In this document: piece after piece, positions 1 to 5,703 of the stretch
How the letters are laid out: each line of letters starts with the position of its first letter
Numbering within the stretch: position 1 is the stretch's first letter
NCBI GenBank assembly: GCA_038818725.1
Contig: JAWAYL010000055.1
Span: forward strand, 1-5,703
DNA length: 5,703 bases
Origin: JACIWB01 sp038818725
Lineage (GTDB): Archaea; Thermoplasmatota; E2; UBA202; JdFR-43
Reading direction: 5' to 3'
Position numbers and translations under genes: made by a program
Notes under the pieces: generated by a model
What the model saw: only the letters and a program-made list of their open reading frames with translations
Told to the model about the DNA's origin: nothing
Databases searched by the model: none

Positions 1-777
1 GACTGCATAATAATAAATTGTATGCACTCCAGGTGTTGGAACTGTAAATGGACCAATATATTCAATTGCTGGCAAAGCATCGATGTAATAATATATCTTA
101 TATACCCCGCACGGACATAATCCGCCATCTTCTGCTGTTAATGTTATTGGTGTCGAAGTTGTTATCCAGTGATTTATTCCATCATAATAATATGGTTCTC
201 CAAATTCAAGTGTTGTTGTTGGCGGGCTATTATCTACTTTAACAGTTTTGCTATTTGTTGTTTCAGTATTTCCAAGATTATCAACTGCATAATATTCAAT
301 GGTGTGAGTGCATTCATCTGGAATTGTAAATGGAGCTGTATATTCATTCCATGCTCCACCGTTTATGCGATAATATATCTTATATACTCCACATGCACAT
401 GCTCCACCATCTGTTGATGTTAATGTTATGGGCGTTGATGATGTTATCCACTCATCTACTCCATCTGTATAATAAGGTGTTCCAAATGTTAATGTTGTTG
501 TTGGAGGAGTATTATCTACATAATGAGTTTGATTATGCACATCTTCAATTGTTCCCGCCTTATCTTCTGAATAGTATTCAAGATAATGCAGGCATTCACC
601 TGTTAAAGTAAATGGTCCGGTATATGTAATCCAATCAGTCCATGCTCCATCATACCATATCCTGTAATATGTTGCTTTTACTCCACTTTCTCCATCTGTT
701 GCAATTAATGTTATTTGTGTAGATGAAGTTAAATAATCTCCATAAATTGGTGTCCCTATTTCTTTTGTTGTTGTTGG
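1..777 (-). repeat. Tandem Ig-like OmpL47-type domain repeats, 282-bp (94-residue) period
   Basis: These are coding repeats inside the surface protein. Three units are visible: residues about 604-690 (bases 777-517), 691-784 (516-235) and 785-862 (234-1, cut by the window). Each unit begins with a PTTT motif (PPTTT in units 2 and 3), then has an xITLTxxDG strand, a YKIYYxI-like strand, a PFT turn and an HTIEYYAVD-like strand. This is the usual pattern of OmpL47/Ig-like domains in archaeal and bacterial surface proteins. Units 2 and 3 are also similar as DNA: ATAATATATCTTATATA-like sequence occurs at 88 and again at 370, exactly 282 bases apart. Unit 1 is more divergent. Such arrays usually act as spacers or stalks that hold a functional domain away from the cell, and that role is inferred here. 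Confidence 0.82.
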
Positions 778-2586
778 CGCAATGCTCCCTGTCGGTGTTT
801 CCCACCATGGATGGAAATCAACATTATCACTTACTTCATCTCCCTGTCCATCTGGATTTAATGTTGGATGATATGGTCCACTTGCATCTCCCCACCAATT
901 ATAGGTGGCGTCAATTATTACAGTAGTGCCTTCATTTTCTAATCCTATTTCATTTCCTACTATGTTGTTATAGTGAGCTTCACCTTTTGCATCGCCATAT
1001 CCGTAAACATCATCTCGGTAAAAATCTATCCCTACTTCATTATCATGCACGTAATTTTCTTCAATTATTGTTCCAGGCATCGGAGGATTTGAGGATAATG
1101 TATTGCCGACAACTAAAATTCCTGCCGCACTCCATCCGGCGCCAGTATAATTATTACCATATATCTCATTAAGTTTAATTGTGGCATATGCTCCATAGCC
1201 AACCTGAATTCCATTTTGGGCAATTACTCCTGTTGGACCAGCTCCTATAATAGTATTTTCTTGTATCAATCCATGTGTGCCCAATTCATTCATAGTTATT
1301 CCATTCTTCCCATAATCTTCAACTATATTGTTAAGAATATTTACTTCTTGGTAAATAAGAGTATCCCATGGATGATTCACAAGAATTGCTAAGTGACCTT
1401 GAGCTCCACTTAAAGGATCCGCTCTTACACCCTTTATTTTACAATTTGAAATACTTCCGTTAGCTGTTCTAAATGCAACCCCAATGAAATAACCAGAAAA
1501 GCCTTTATATAAACCGTCTATTGTGAAACCAGAAATTGTTGCGGTAACAGTAACTGATGAATCTCCTGGACTGTAAATCCCAACCACAGGTTTTAAATTT
1601 CCTGGAATTGCAATAAGGGAATTAGGACATTGAATAATTGTGGTATCTCTCCCCGCACCTACTAAGGACAAGTTCTTTGTAACAAGCACCTGCTCTGTAT
1701 ATGTTCCACTATTAACAATTACTTTTCCTCCCTCTCCAACTGCATTAACTCCCTGCTGTATGCTGTTGAAATGATCATAACCAAATCCAAATGTTGATGA
1801 ATCATAGTCATCATCTACCCATACTTTATTTTCTAAATCTATTGTAAGAGATGTTCCATTTTTTAAGGTTATTGTTATTTTATCAATATATCCATCAAAA
1901 AACTGATACCATCCGCTCCCTGTTTGGAATGAAATTGCCATAACTGTTTCAAGCCCATAATCTATATCCTGATTTACACCATGGCTATAATTTTGCCACC
2001 AGTTTATTATTCCTTCCTGTATTCTCTGCAAGGTTGGCTCCCCATAAAAGCCATATGTTCCACTCTTCCACCAGTCGTAGAAGGTTAATTTATTTGCTCC
2101 ATCATCTGTGCTCCATTTAACCCACGTATTTGCTGGAGCACTAAGATTTTCTGAAAGATATGGATCCGCCGTTAAGCTATATCCATACCATCCATAATCA
2201 TCGAAGCCATCAGGCAATGTATAAATAACCAAATAGAAGTTATATGGATTTGTTCCATCTGTTGGCAATGGCTTGTTTGTATAATATGAAATTGTCTGGA
2301 TATCATCGATTGTAAAAACTCCTAAATTATGAGTTACATCTGGATAGCCAGCTGGTCCATCATACCAATACACATAGAACTCAAATTTTCCTGGAGCTGT
2401 TGAGCCAACAACTTTCCAGCTTCCCTCGCCAGTATAAAATTTTTCACAGGTTGCGATTGCTTTTGCATTTGTTGCAAAAAGTCCTCCAACCTCTATTGTT
2501 TGAATATTGTTTGCGTTAGCCATATAGTTCAACGCTATCACTAACCCAAACAAAACCAGCCCATATATCACATATTTTCCCTTCAT
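1..2586 (-). CDS. Secreted surface protein: beta-helix plus Ig-like (OmpL47-type) repeats, C-terminus beyond window
   Basis: This frame is open for 862 codons from an ATG at 2586 down to base 1, with no stop, so the C-terminus is missing. The start is fixed by a strong Shine-Dalgarno site 8 bases upstream and by a signal peptide: hydrophobic residues 5-19, then a likely cut after Ala-Asn-Ala (23-25). Residues about 26-252 form a Trp/Tyr-rich domain ending in a GYIDKITITLKNG-type strand and Asp-Leu-Glu (250-252), which I infer to be a lectin-like jelly roll. Residues about 271-595 look like a right-handed parallel beta-helix: it opens with an FNSIQQGVNAV-type segment, has many GxxIxxN turns, and closes with NWWGDASGP (563-571) and a terminal PWW (593-595). 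From residue 604 there are Ig-like repeats. Seven N-X-S/T sequons fit an N-glycosylated exported protein. The role is probably adhesion, glycan binding or surface-layer decoration. No catalytic residues can be assigned, although beta-helix proteins include polysaccharide lyases. Confidence 0.88.
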   Translation of the reverse strand, partial: MKGKYVIYGLVLFGLVIALNYMANANNIQTIEVGGLFATNAKAIATCEKFYTGEGSWKVVGSTAPGKFEFYVYWYDGPAGYPDVTHNLGVFTIDDIQTISYYTNKPLPTDGTNPYNFYLVIYTLPDGFDDYGWYGYSLTADPYLSENLSAPANTWVKWSTDDGANKLTFYDWWKSGTYGFYGEPTLQRIQEGIINWWQNYSHGVNQDIDYGLETVMAISFQTGSGWYQFFDGYIDKITITLKNGTSLTIDLENKVWVDDDYDSSTFGFGYDHFNSIQQGVNAVGEGGKVIVNSGTYTEQVLVTKNLSLVGAGRDTTIIQCPNSLIAIPGNLKPVVGIYSPGDSSVTVTATISGFTIDGLYKGFSGYFIGVAFRTANGSISNCKIKGVRADPLSGAQGHLAILVNHPWDTLIYQEVNILNNIVEDYGKNGITMNELGTHGLIQENTIIGAGPTGVIAQNGIQVGYGAYATIKLNEIYGNNYTGAGWSAAGILVVGNTLSSNPPMPGTIIEENYVHDNEVGIDFYRDDVYGYGDAKGEAHYNNIVGNEIGLENEGTTVIIDATYNWWGDASGPYHPTLNPDGQGDEVSDNVDFHPWWETPTGSIAPTTTKEIGTPIYGDYLTSSTQITLIATDGESGVKATYYRIWYDGAWTDWITYTGPFTLTGECLHYLEYYSEDKAGTIEDVHNQTHYVDNTPPTTTLTFGTPYYTDGVDEWITSSTPITLTSTDGGACACGVYKIYYRINGGAWNEYTAPFTIPDECTHTIEYYAVDNLGNTETTNSKTVKVDNSPPTTTLEFGEPYYYDGINHWITTSTPITLTAEDGGLCPCGVYKIYYYIDALPAIEYIGPFTVPTPGVHTIYYYAV

Positions 2587-2593
2587 TTTTTCT

Positions 2594-2600
2594 GCCTCCT
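2594..2600 (-). promoter_or_regulatory. Shine-Dalgarno site of the surface protein gene
   Basis: Read on the minus strand, AGGAGGC lies 8 bases (from the end of GGAGG) ahead of the ATG at 2586. It is a near-perfect match to the anti-Shine-Dalgarno end of 16S rRNA and decides the start codon. None of the plus-strand genes in the window has a comparable site. Confidence 0.85.
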
Positions 2601-2622
2601 TTTGTTTACAATGTTAGTATAG

Positions 2623-2642
2623 TATATATATATATATATAAG
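2623..2642 (-). promoter_or_regulatory. Probable TATA box (box A) made of a (TA)9 tract, promoter of the surface protein gene
   Basis: On the minus strand the sequence reads CTTATATATA and continues as a pure TA dinucleotide run; the plus-strand (TA)9 spans 2623-2640. The upstream edge (2642-2635) matches the archaeal box A pattern YTTATATA. A TSS about 25 bases downstream would fall near 2612, giving a leader of roughly 25 bases that includes the Shine-Dalgarno site. Because the tract is uniform, TBP could bind in more than one register. A second candidate, CTTATATAATAAA on the minus strand at 2681-2669, lies further upstream and could be an alternative promoter. Confidence 0.6.
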
Positions 2643-2646
2643 CCTT

Positions 2647-2669
2647 GCGATGGGGGATATGTATATCGC
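2647..2669. promoter_or_regulatory. Possible operator: nested inverted repeats upstream of the surface protein TATA box
   Basis: GCGAT (2647-2651) pairs with ATCGC (2665-2669) across 13 bases. Within this, GATAT (2656-2660) pairs with ATATC (2663-2667) across 2 bases. The element sits directly upstream of the surface-protein TATA region and stands out because it includes a GGGGG run in otherwise AT-rich DNA. A transcription factor site is plausible, but the arms are short and could arise by chance. Confidence 0.3.
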
Positions 2670-2716
2670 TTTATTATATAAGTTTTTCTTTTTTATTTTT
2701 TCGAATTTCGTAAATA

Positions 2717-2734
2717 AAAAGTTTTTAAACTTTT
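2717..2734 (+). promoter_or_regulatory. TATA box of the thiamine-binding/rfcS/nth operon inside an 8-bp inverted repeat
   Basis: TTTTTAAA at 2722-2729 is centred about 25 bases ahead of the ATG at 2750, the spacing expected if transcription begins at or next to the start codon (leaderless mRNA). No Shine-Dalgarno site precedes that ATG. The box is embedded in a perfect inverted repeat, AAAAGTTT and AAACTTTT, separated by TT (2717-2724 and 2727-2734). The repeat could be a repressor site overlapping box A, or simply a by-product of AT-rich sequence. Confidence 0.55.
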
Positions 2735-2749
2735 ACCGCATTAAAATAG

Positions 2750-3037
2750 ATGATTATTGCAGAATTTGCAATATTTCCAACATCTGAGGGGGCGTCTGTA
2801 AGCAAATATGTTAAAAGAGCAATAGAAGAAATAAAAAAAAGCGGGCTTAAACATGAAACAGGAGCAATGGCAACAACAATAGAAGCAAAAAATCTTGATG
2901 AAATTTTTGCTGTTATAAAAAAAGCATATGAAGCAATTGTTGAAATGGGAGCAAAAAGAATACACATTGATTTAAGAATTGACCATCGACTTGATAAAGA
3001 AGCAACAATTGAATCAAAGAAAATGGCGGTAATATGA
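2750..3037 (+). CDS. MTH1187/DUF77-family thiamine-binding protein
   Basis: This 95-residue protein has the length and layout of the MTH1187/YkoF-type thiamine-binding family (formerly DUF77), a small ferredoxin-like fold that forms dimers or tetramers. Recognisable parts are the opening strand MIIAEFAIFPTSEGASVSKYV-like segment, a central GAMATTIEAKNLDE-type strand and turn (about 38-51, where the family usually has a T-x-x-E-G-like motif), and the C-terminal RIDHRLDK...ESKKMAVI portion that corresponds to the family's IDxRxDK motif. It is cytoplasmic, with no signal peptide. Members bind thiamine or related pyrimidines, but the physiological role of most archaeal members is unclear, so the family name is firm and the ligand is inferred. 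It is first in an operon, and its stop overlaps the start of rfcS by ATGA. The start is supported by the TATA spacing and by the conserved first residues. Confidence 0.85.
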   Translation: MIIAEFAIFPTSEGASVSKYVKRAIEEIKKSGLKHETGAMATTIEAKNLDEIFAVIKKAYEAIVEMGAKRIHIDLRIDHRLDKEATIESKKMAVI

Positions 3038-3978
3038 TATGGACAGAAAAATATAGGCCAAACAGGCTTGATGAAATAGTAGGGCAGGAAAACATTGTAA
3101 AAAGCTTAAAAGCATATGTAGCAAGTGGTAGCATTCCTCATTTACTTTTTGCCGGTCCCGCAGGAACAGGAAAAACAACATGTGCAATTGCAATAGCAAA
3201 AGAGCTTTATGGCGAGAGATGGAAAGAAAATTTTGCAGAGTTAAATGCAAGTGATGAGCGTGGCTTAGATGTTGTTAGAACAAGAATAAAAGATTTTGCA
3301 AGAACCGCCCCTATTGGAGATGCTTCTTTTAAAATAATTTTTCTCGATGAAGCAGATGCTCTAACGCCCGATGCGCAGGCTGCGTTGCGAAGAATAATGG
3401 AAAGATACACAGCTACTTGTAGATTTATTCTTTCCTGCAATTATAGCAGTAAAATCATAGAGCCAATTCAATCAAGATGTGTTGTTTTCAGATTTTCAAC
3501 TATAAAAGCGGAGGATATGGAAAAATATATAAGAAGAATAGCTGAAAAAGAAGGAATTGAGATTAAGCCAGATGGAATGGCATCTCTTATATATGTTGCA
3601 AATGGGGATATGAGAAAAGCAATAAATGTGCTACAGGTTGCTTCTAATATATCAAAAGAAATAACTTCCGACGATATATATAAAGTTACATCTGTTTTGC
3701 GCCCTGAAAATGCTCGCGAGCTTTTAGAAATTGCTCTAATTAAAAAAGATTTTTTGATGGCAAGAGAGAAGCTTGACAAAATGCTAATTGAAGATGGTTT
3801 ATCTGGCGAAGACATAATAAAGGGATTGCATTCCGCAGTTTTTGATCTTCCTATAAATGAAAGGTTAAAAGCAGAGATAGTTGATAGAATAGGTGAAATT
3901 GAATTTAGAATTGTTGAGGGAAGCAATGAAAGAATTCAGCTTGAAGCATTAATTGCATATCTTATTTCTATAAAATGA
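3034..3978 (+). CDS. rfcS: Replication factor C small subunit (sliding-clamp loader)
   Basis: This is a full-length (314 residue) AAA+ clamp-loader ATPase that, with RFC large subunit, opens PCNA and loads it on primed DNA. Visible motifs in order: RFC box WTEKYRP (3-9), Walker A GPAGTGKTT (41-49), NASDERG (71-77), Walker B with the DEAD signature FLDEAD (103-108), sensor 1 SCN (134-136), SRC arginine-finger motif (147-149) and sensor 2 GDMRKAIN (190-197). A helical collar domain for oligomerisation fills about 205-314. No intein is present, although archaeal rfc genes often carry them, and no residue of a key motif is missing. Its ATG overlaps the upstream stop by 4 bases, with at most a weak GGCGGT nearby, so translation is probably coupled to the upstream gene. 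The large subunit gene is not in the window. Confidence 0.97.
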   Translation: MIWTEKYRPNRLDEIVGQENIVKSLKAYVASGSIPHLLFAGPAGTGKTTCAIAIAKELYGERWKENFAELNASDERGLDVVRTRIKDFARTAPIGDASFKIIFLDEADALTPDAQAALRRIMERYTATCRFILSCNYSSKIIEPIQSRCVVFRFSTIKAEDMEKYIRRIAEKEGIEIKPDGMASLIYVANGDMRKAINVLQVASNISKEITSDDIYKVTSVLRPENARELLEIALIKKDFLMAREKLDKMLIEDGLSGEDIIKGLHSAVFDLPINERLKAEIVDRIGEIEFRIVEGSNERIQLEALIAYLISIK

Positions 3979-4640
3979 AGCTGACAGAGGAAATTTTAAA
4001 AGAACTGGAAAAATATAAAAAATACTGGTGGAAAGATGATATAAATTTTGAAGAGATAAAAAAAGATGCCTTTAAGCTTTTAATTTTTACAATTCTCTCA
4101 CAAAATACTTCTTCAGAAAATACAAGAAGAGCATTTGTTAGCTTAAGTAAAAAATTTACTATCTCGCCATCTATTTTAGCAAAAGCGGGCGAGGAGGAAA
4201 TTTCACTCGCTATAAGGTGCGGCGGGCTGCATAAAGTAAAGGCGGAAAGAATTAAGAAAGCATCTGCCTATATAGCTGAAAAATGGAATGGCATGGAATG
4301 GATTTATGATTTGCCGAAAGAAAAGCTGAGAGAAGAGCTTATTAAAATACCTGGTGTAGGAGAAAAAACAGCAGATGTTATAATTGCTTCAATATATGGA
4401 TATGAAAATGCATTTGTAATTGATACTCATATGAGAAGGATAGCAATAAGGCTAAAGCTTGTTGATGAAAAAGCAAGCTATAGAGAAATACAGGAAAAGT
4501 TGAGTGGCATTTTTCCATGGGAAAAAATTGAAAATAGGGAAGAAGTTGTTGCTCTTTTTTGGCTAATGGCAAAATATACTTGCAATGCAAGAAAACCAAA
4601 ATGTGATGAATGCCCTCTGAAAAAAATTTGCAAGCGTTAG
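3975..4640 (+). CDS. nth: Endonuclease III, DNA glycosylase/AP lyase with [4Fe-4S] cluster
   Basis: This 221-residue protein is a bifunctional base-excision repair enzyme that removes oxidised pyrimidines and cleaves the AP site by beta-elimination. Evidence: LSQNTS (41-46), the position of the LSxQT family motif; helix-hairpin-helix LIKIPGVGEKTADVI (122-136) with catalytic Lys131; catalytic Asp150 in VIDTHMRR (148-155); and a C-terminal Cys-X6-Cys-X2-Cys-X5-Cys cluster (203, 210, 213, 219) that ligates the 4Fe-4S. The length matches Nth and there is no MutY-type C-terminal domain, so MutY is unlikely. Its ATG overlaps the rfcS stop as ATGA and has no Shine-Dalgarno site before it, which suggests translational coupling. 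Sharing an operon with a clamp-loader subunit is sensible, since repair synthesis needs PCNA. Confidence 0.95.
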   Translation: MKLTEEILKELEKYKKYWWKDDINFEEIKKDAFKLLIFTILSQNTSSENTRRAFVSLSKKFTISPSILAKAGEEEISLAIRCGGLHKVKAERIKKASAYIAEKWNGMEWIYDLPKEKLREELIKIPGVGEKTADVIIASIYGYENAFVIDTHMRRIAIRLKLVDEKASYREIQEKLSGIFPWEKIENREEVVALFWLMAKYTCNARKPKCDECPLKKICKR

Positions 4641-4655
4641 TTTTTAATACTTTTT
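4641..4655 (+). promoter_or_regulatory. Oligo-T terminator of nth operon overlapping the C25 peptidase TATA box
   Basis: Directly after the nth stop codon come two T5 tracts (4641-4645 and 4651-4655), the kind of oligo-T signal that ends archaeal transcripts. The first, as TTTTTAATA (4641-4649), is centred about 25 bases ahead of the ATG at 4670 and so also fits a TATA box for a leaderless mRNA of the next gene. The whole gap is only 29 bases, so both signals must share it, or the peptidase is partly read through from the operon. Confidence 0.45.
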
Positions 4656-4669
4656 AGCTATTCCTACAC

Positions 4670-5703
4670 ATGAAAAAAATAATTATTATAGCCGTAATAG
4701 GGCTTTTTTTGGGAAGTGCTTCTCTTGCTGGATTTAAAGATGCAGAAATAGAAACATCTGATGCAATAGAAAAAACATTTTACTTTTCTGAGCCAGAGTT
4801 TTGCAATGACGGAAATTACATGATAGTTTCTGCAAATGGCATGAATTCTTTTATGATGGAAGGCTATCCAGTATTGCCATATAAAGCGGAGATATTTACT
4901 TTCCCTCTTGGAACAAAAATAAATGTTGAATTTTCAACCGGAAAAATAAATAAAATAAAAATTGAAAACAAAGTTAAGCCATATCCATTCTTTACAAAAA
5001 TTTTAACAACAGGAAAAATTTTAATTAAGGAAGGAGAAATATATAGCGAGGAAAGATTCCCGGAAAGTTTTGTTGATTATAGAATTATGGCAGGCATTTA
5101 TAATGGACAAAGATGCTTGGTTCTTTCAGTTTTATTGCAACCATACATCTATGATTTTAAGGAAAATTTGATCATATATACTGATAGGATAGACCTAAAA
5201 ATACATCATGAAAATAATCCATTGCCAGCACAAGCAGGCACATATGATTTCCTTATAATTTCTCCAGATGCATGGATAAATGAGCTTGAAGCATTAAAGC
5301 AACATAAGGAAAGCAAGGGAATAAAAACAATAGTTGTTGGATTAAATGAAATTTATAGTGGAAAATATTTTTCTTCATATGGGCGAGATGATGCTGAAAA
5401 AGTAAAATATTTCATTAAAAATGCAATTGAAGAATGGGGAATAAAGTATGTTTTGCTTGTAGGAGGGAGGCAGGGAGGAATTTTCAATGAGAAATGGCTT
5501 ATGCCAGTTAGATATACAAATCTTGATGACAGAAGTGGATGGGAAACTGGCTACTTAAGTGATTTATATTTTGCAGATATTTATAAATATGAAAATGGAA
5601 GCATTGTTTTTGAAGATTGGGACAGCAATGGAAATGGGATATTTGCTGAATGGAAAGGAATGAAAAAAGATAAACTTGATTTGATGCCAGATGTTTATGT
5701 TGG
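4670..5703 (+). CDS. Secreted C25 (gingipain-like) cysteine peptidase, N-terminal part
   Basis: The frame is open for 344 codons to the window edge, so the protein is partial. Residues 1-20 are a signal peptide (two Lys, a hydrophobic stretch, likely cut after SLA). Residues about 21-190 resemble a gingipain propeptide-like region. From 192 the peptidase domain begins with YDFLIISPDAW; then come QHKESKGIKTIVV-type sequence, DDAEKVKYFIKNAIEEWGIKYVLLVGG (ending at 266), LMPVRY, SDLYFADIY (297-305), and DWDSNGNGIF (316-325), an acidic Asp/Asn/Gly loop that probably binds calcium. The sequence stops in PDVYVG-like residues, just before the His and Cys catalytic dyad of clan CD. Family C25 enzymes are extracellular cysteine proteases, often with C-terminal Ig or sorting domains that would lie downstream. 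Whether it is active cannot be told here. The start is supported by the signal peptide and TATA spacing. Confidence 0.88.
   Translation, partial: MKKIIIIAVIGLFLGSASLAGFKDAEIETSDAIEKTFYFSEPEFCNDGNYMIVSANGMNSFMMEGYPVLPYKAEIFTFPLGTKINVEFSTGKINKIKIENKVKPYPFFTKILTTGKILIKEGEIYSEERFPESFVDYRIMAGIYNGQRCLVLSVLLQPYIYDFKENLIIYTDRIDLKIHHENNPLPAQAGTYDFLIISPDAWINELEALKQHKESKGIKTIVVGLNEIYSGKYFSSYGRDDAEKVKYFIKNAIEEWGIKYVLLVGGRQGGIFNEKWLMPVRYTNLDDRSGWETGYLSDLYFADIYKYENGSIVFEDWDSNGNGIFAEWKGMKKDKLDLMPDVYV

Noticed and set aside
1..777. Repeats at the left end considered as a CRISPR array or intergenic repeat
   Set aside because: The period is 282 bases, units are divergent, and the reading frame is kept through all units. 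They are protein-domain repeats.
48..1172. Several plus-strand open frames of 60-95 codons
   Set aside because: They lie antisense to the long surface-protein frame, have Leu/His-rich low-complexity translations, and lack promoters or ribosome sites. They are shadows of the minus-strand repeats.
2587..2749. A tRNA, small RNA or riboswitch (for example a thiamine riboswitch) in the divergent region
   Set aside because: No cloverleaf or conserved thiamine-riboswitch core is visible, and the predicted operon mRNA has no leader that could hold one.
3150..3200. Possible intein insertion at the rfcS Walker A site, common in archaea
   Set aside because: GPAGTGKTT is continuous and the protein has the normal length for an intein-free small subunit.
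2725..3440. Other minus-strand open frames across the operon start
   Set aside because: They overlap the conserved thiamine-binding and rfcS genes in the opposite direction, and their hydrophobic translations reflect base composition.
3468..3926. A 152-codon minus-strand open frame
   Set aside because: It is fully antisense to rfcS, whose motifs are intact. The Ser/Ile-rich product is what the complement of Glu/Lys/Arg-rich AT-rich coding DNA gives.
3975..4640. MutY (adenine glycosylase) as an alternative for the nth gene
   Set aside because: The catalytic Lys131 of the bifunctional Nth type is present and there is no C-terminal MutT-like domain.

Overview
The window looks like a piece of an AT-rich euryarchaeal chromosome. 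The archaeal evidence is a replication factor C small subunit of archaeal/eukaryotic type, a DUF77/MTH1187-family thiamine-binding protein, TATA-like boxes about 25 bases ahead of start codons (leaderless transcripts), and secreted proteins of kinds common in archaeal surface proteomes. A Thermoplasmatota-like or related lineage is my best guess, but it rests on general resemblance and not on a marker gene. There are no RNA genes, insertion sequences or CRISPR arrays.

Layout. Bases 1-2586 (minus strand) hold the first 862 codons of a large secreted surface protein that runs off the left edge. It has a signal peptide, an N-terminal lectin-like domain, a right-handed parallel beta-helix, and then at least three Ig-like (OmpL47-type) repeats of about 94 residues. 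Bases 2587-2749 form a divergent promoter region. It contains a Shine-Dalgarno site and a (TA)9 TATA region facing left, and a separate TATA box facing right. Bases 2750-4640 (plus strand) are a tight three-gene operon: a thiamine-binding family protein, rfcS (clamp-loader small subunit) and nth (endonuclease III). Both junctions are 4-base ATGA overlaps. After a 29-base gap, bases 4670-5703 hold the start of a secreted C25 (gingipain-like) cysteine peptidase that runs off the right edge before its catalytic residues.

How the genes fit together. The operon core serves DNA replication and repair: RfcS helps load the PCNA clamp, and Nth excises oxidised pyrimidines. The small first gene belongs to a thiamine-binding family and may be linked only by co-transcription. 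The two flanking genes encode exported proteins. A functional link between the peptidase and the surface protein is possible but is inference only. The most unusual local features are the switch between leaderless and Shine-Dalgarno-led starts, the (TA)9 tract in the surface-protein promoter, and the uneven cysteine pattern across the Ig-like repeats.
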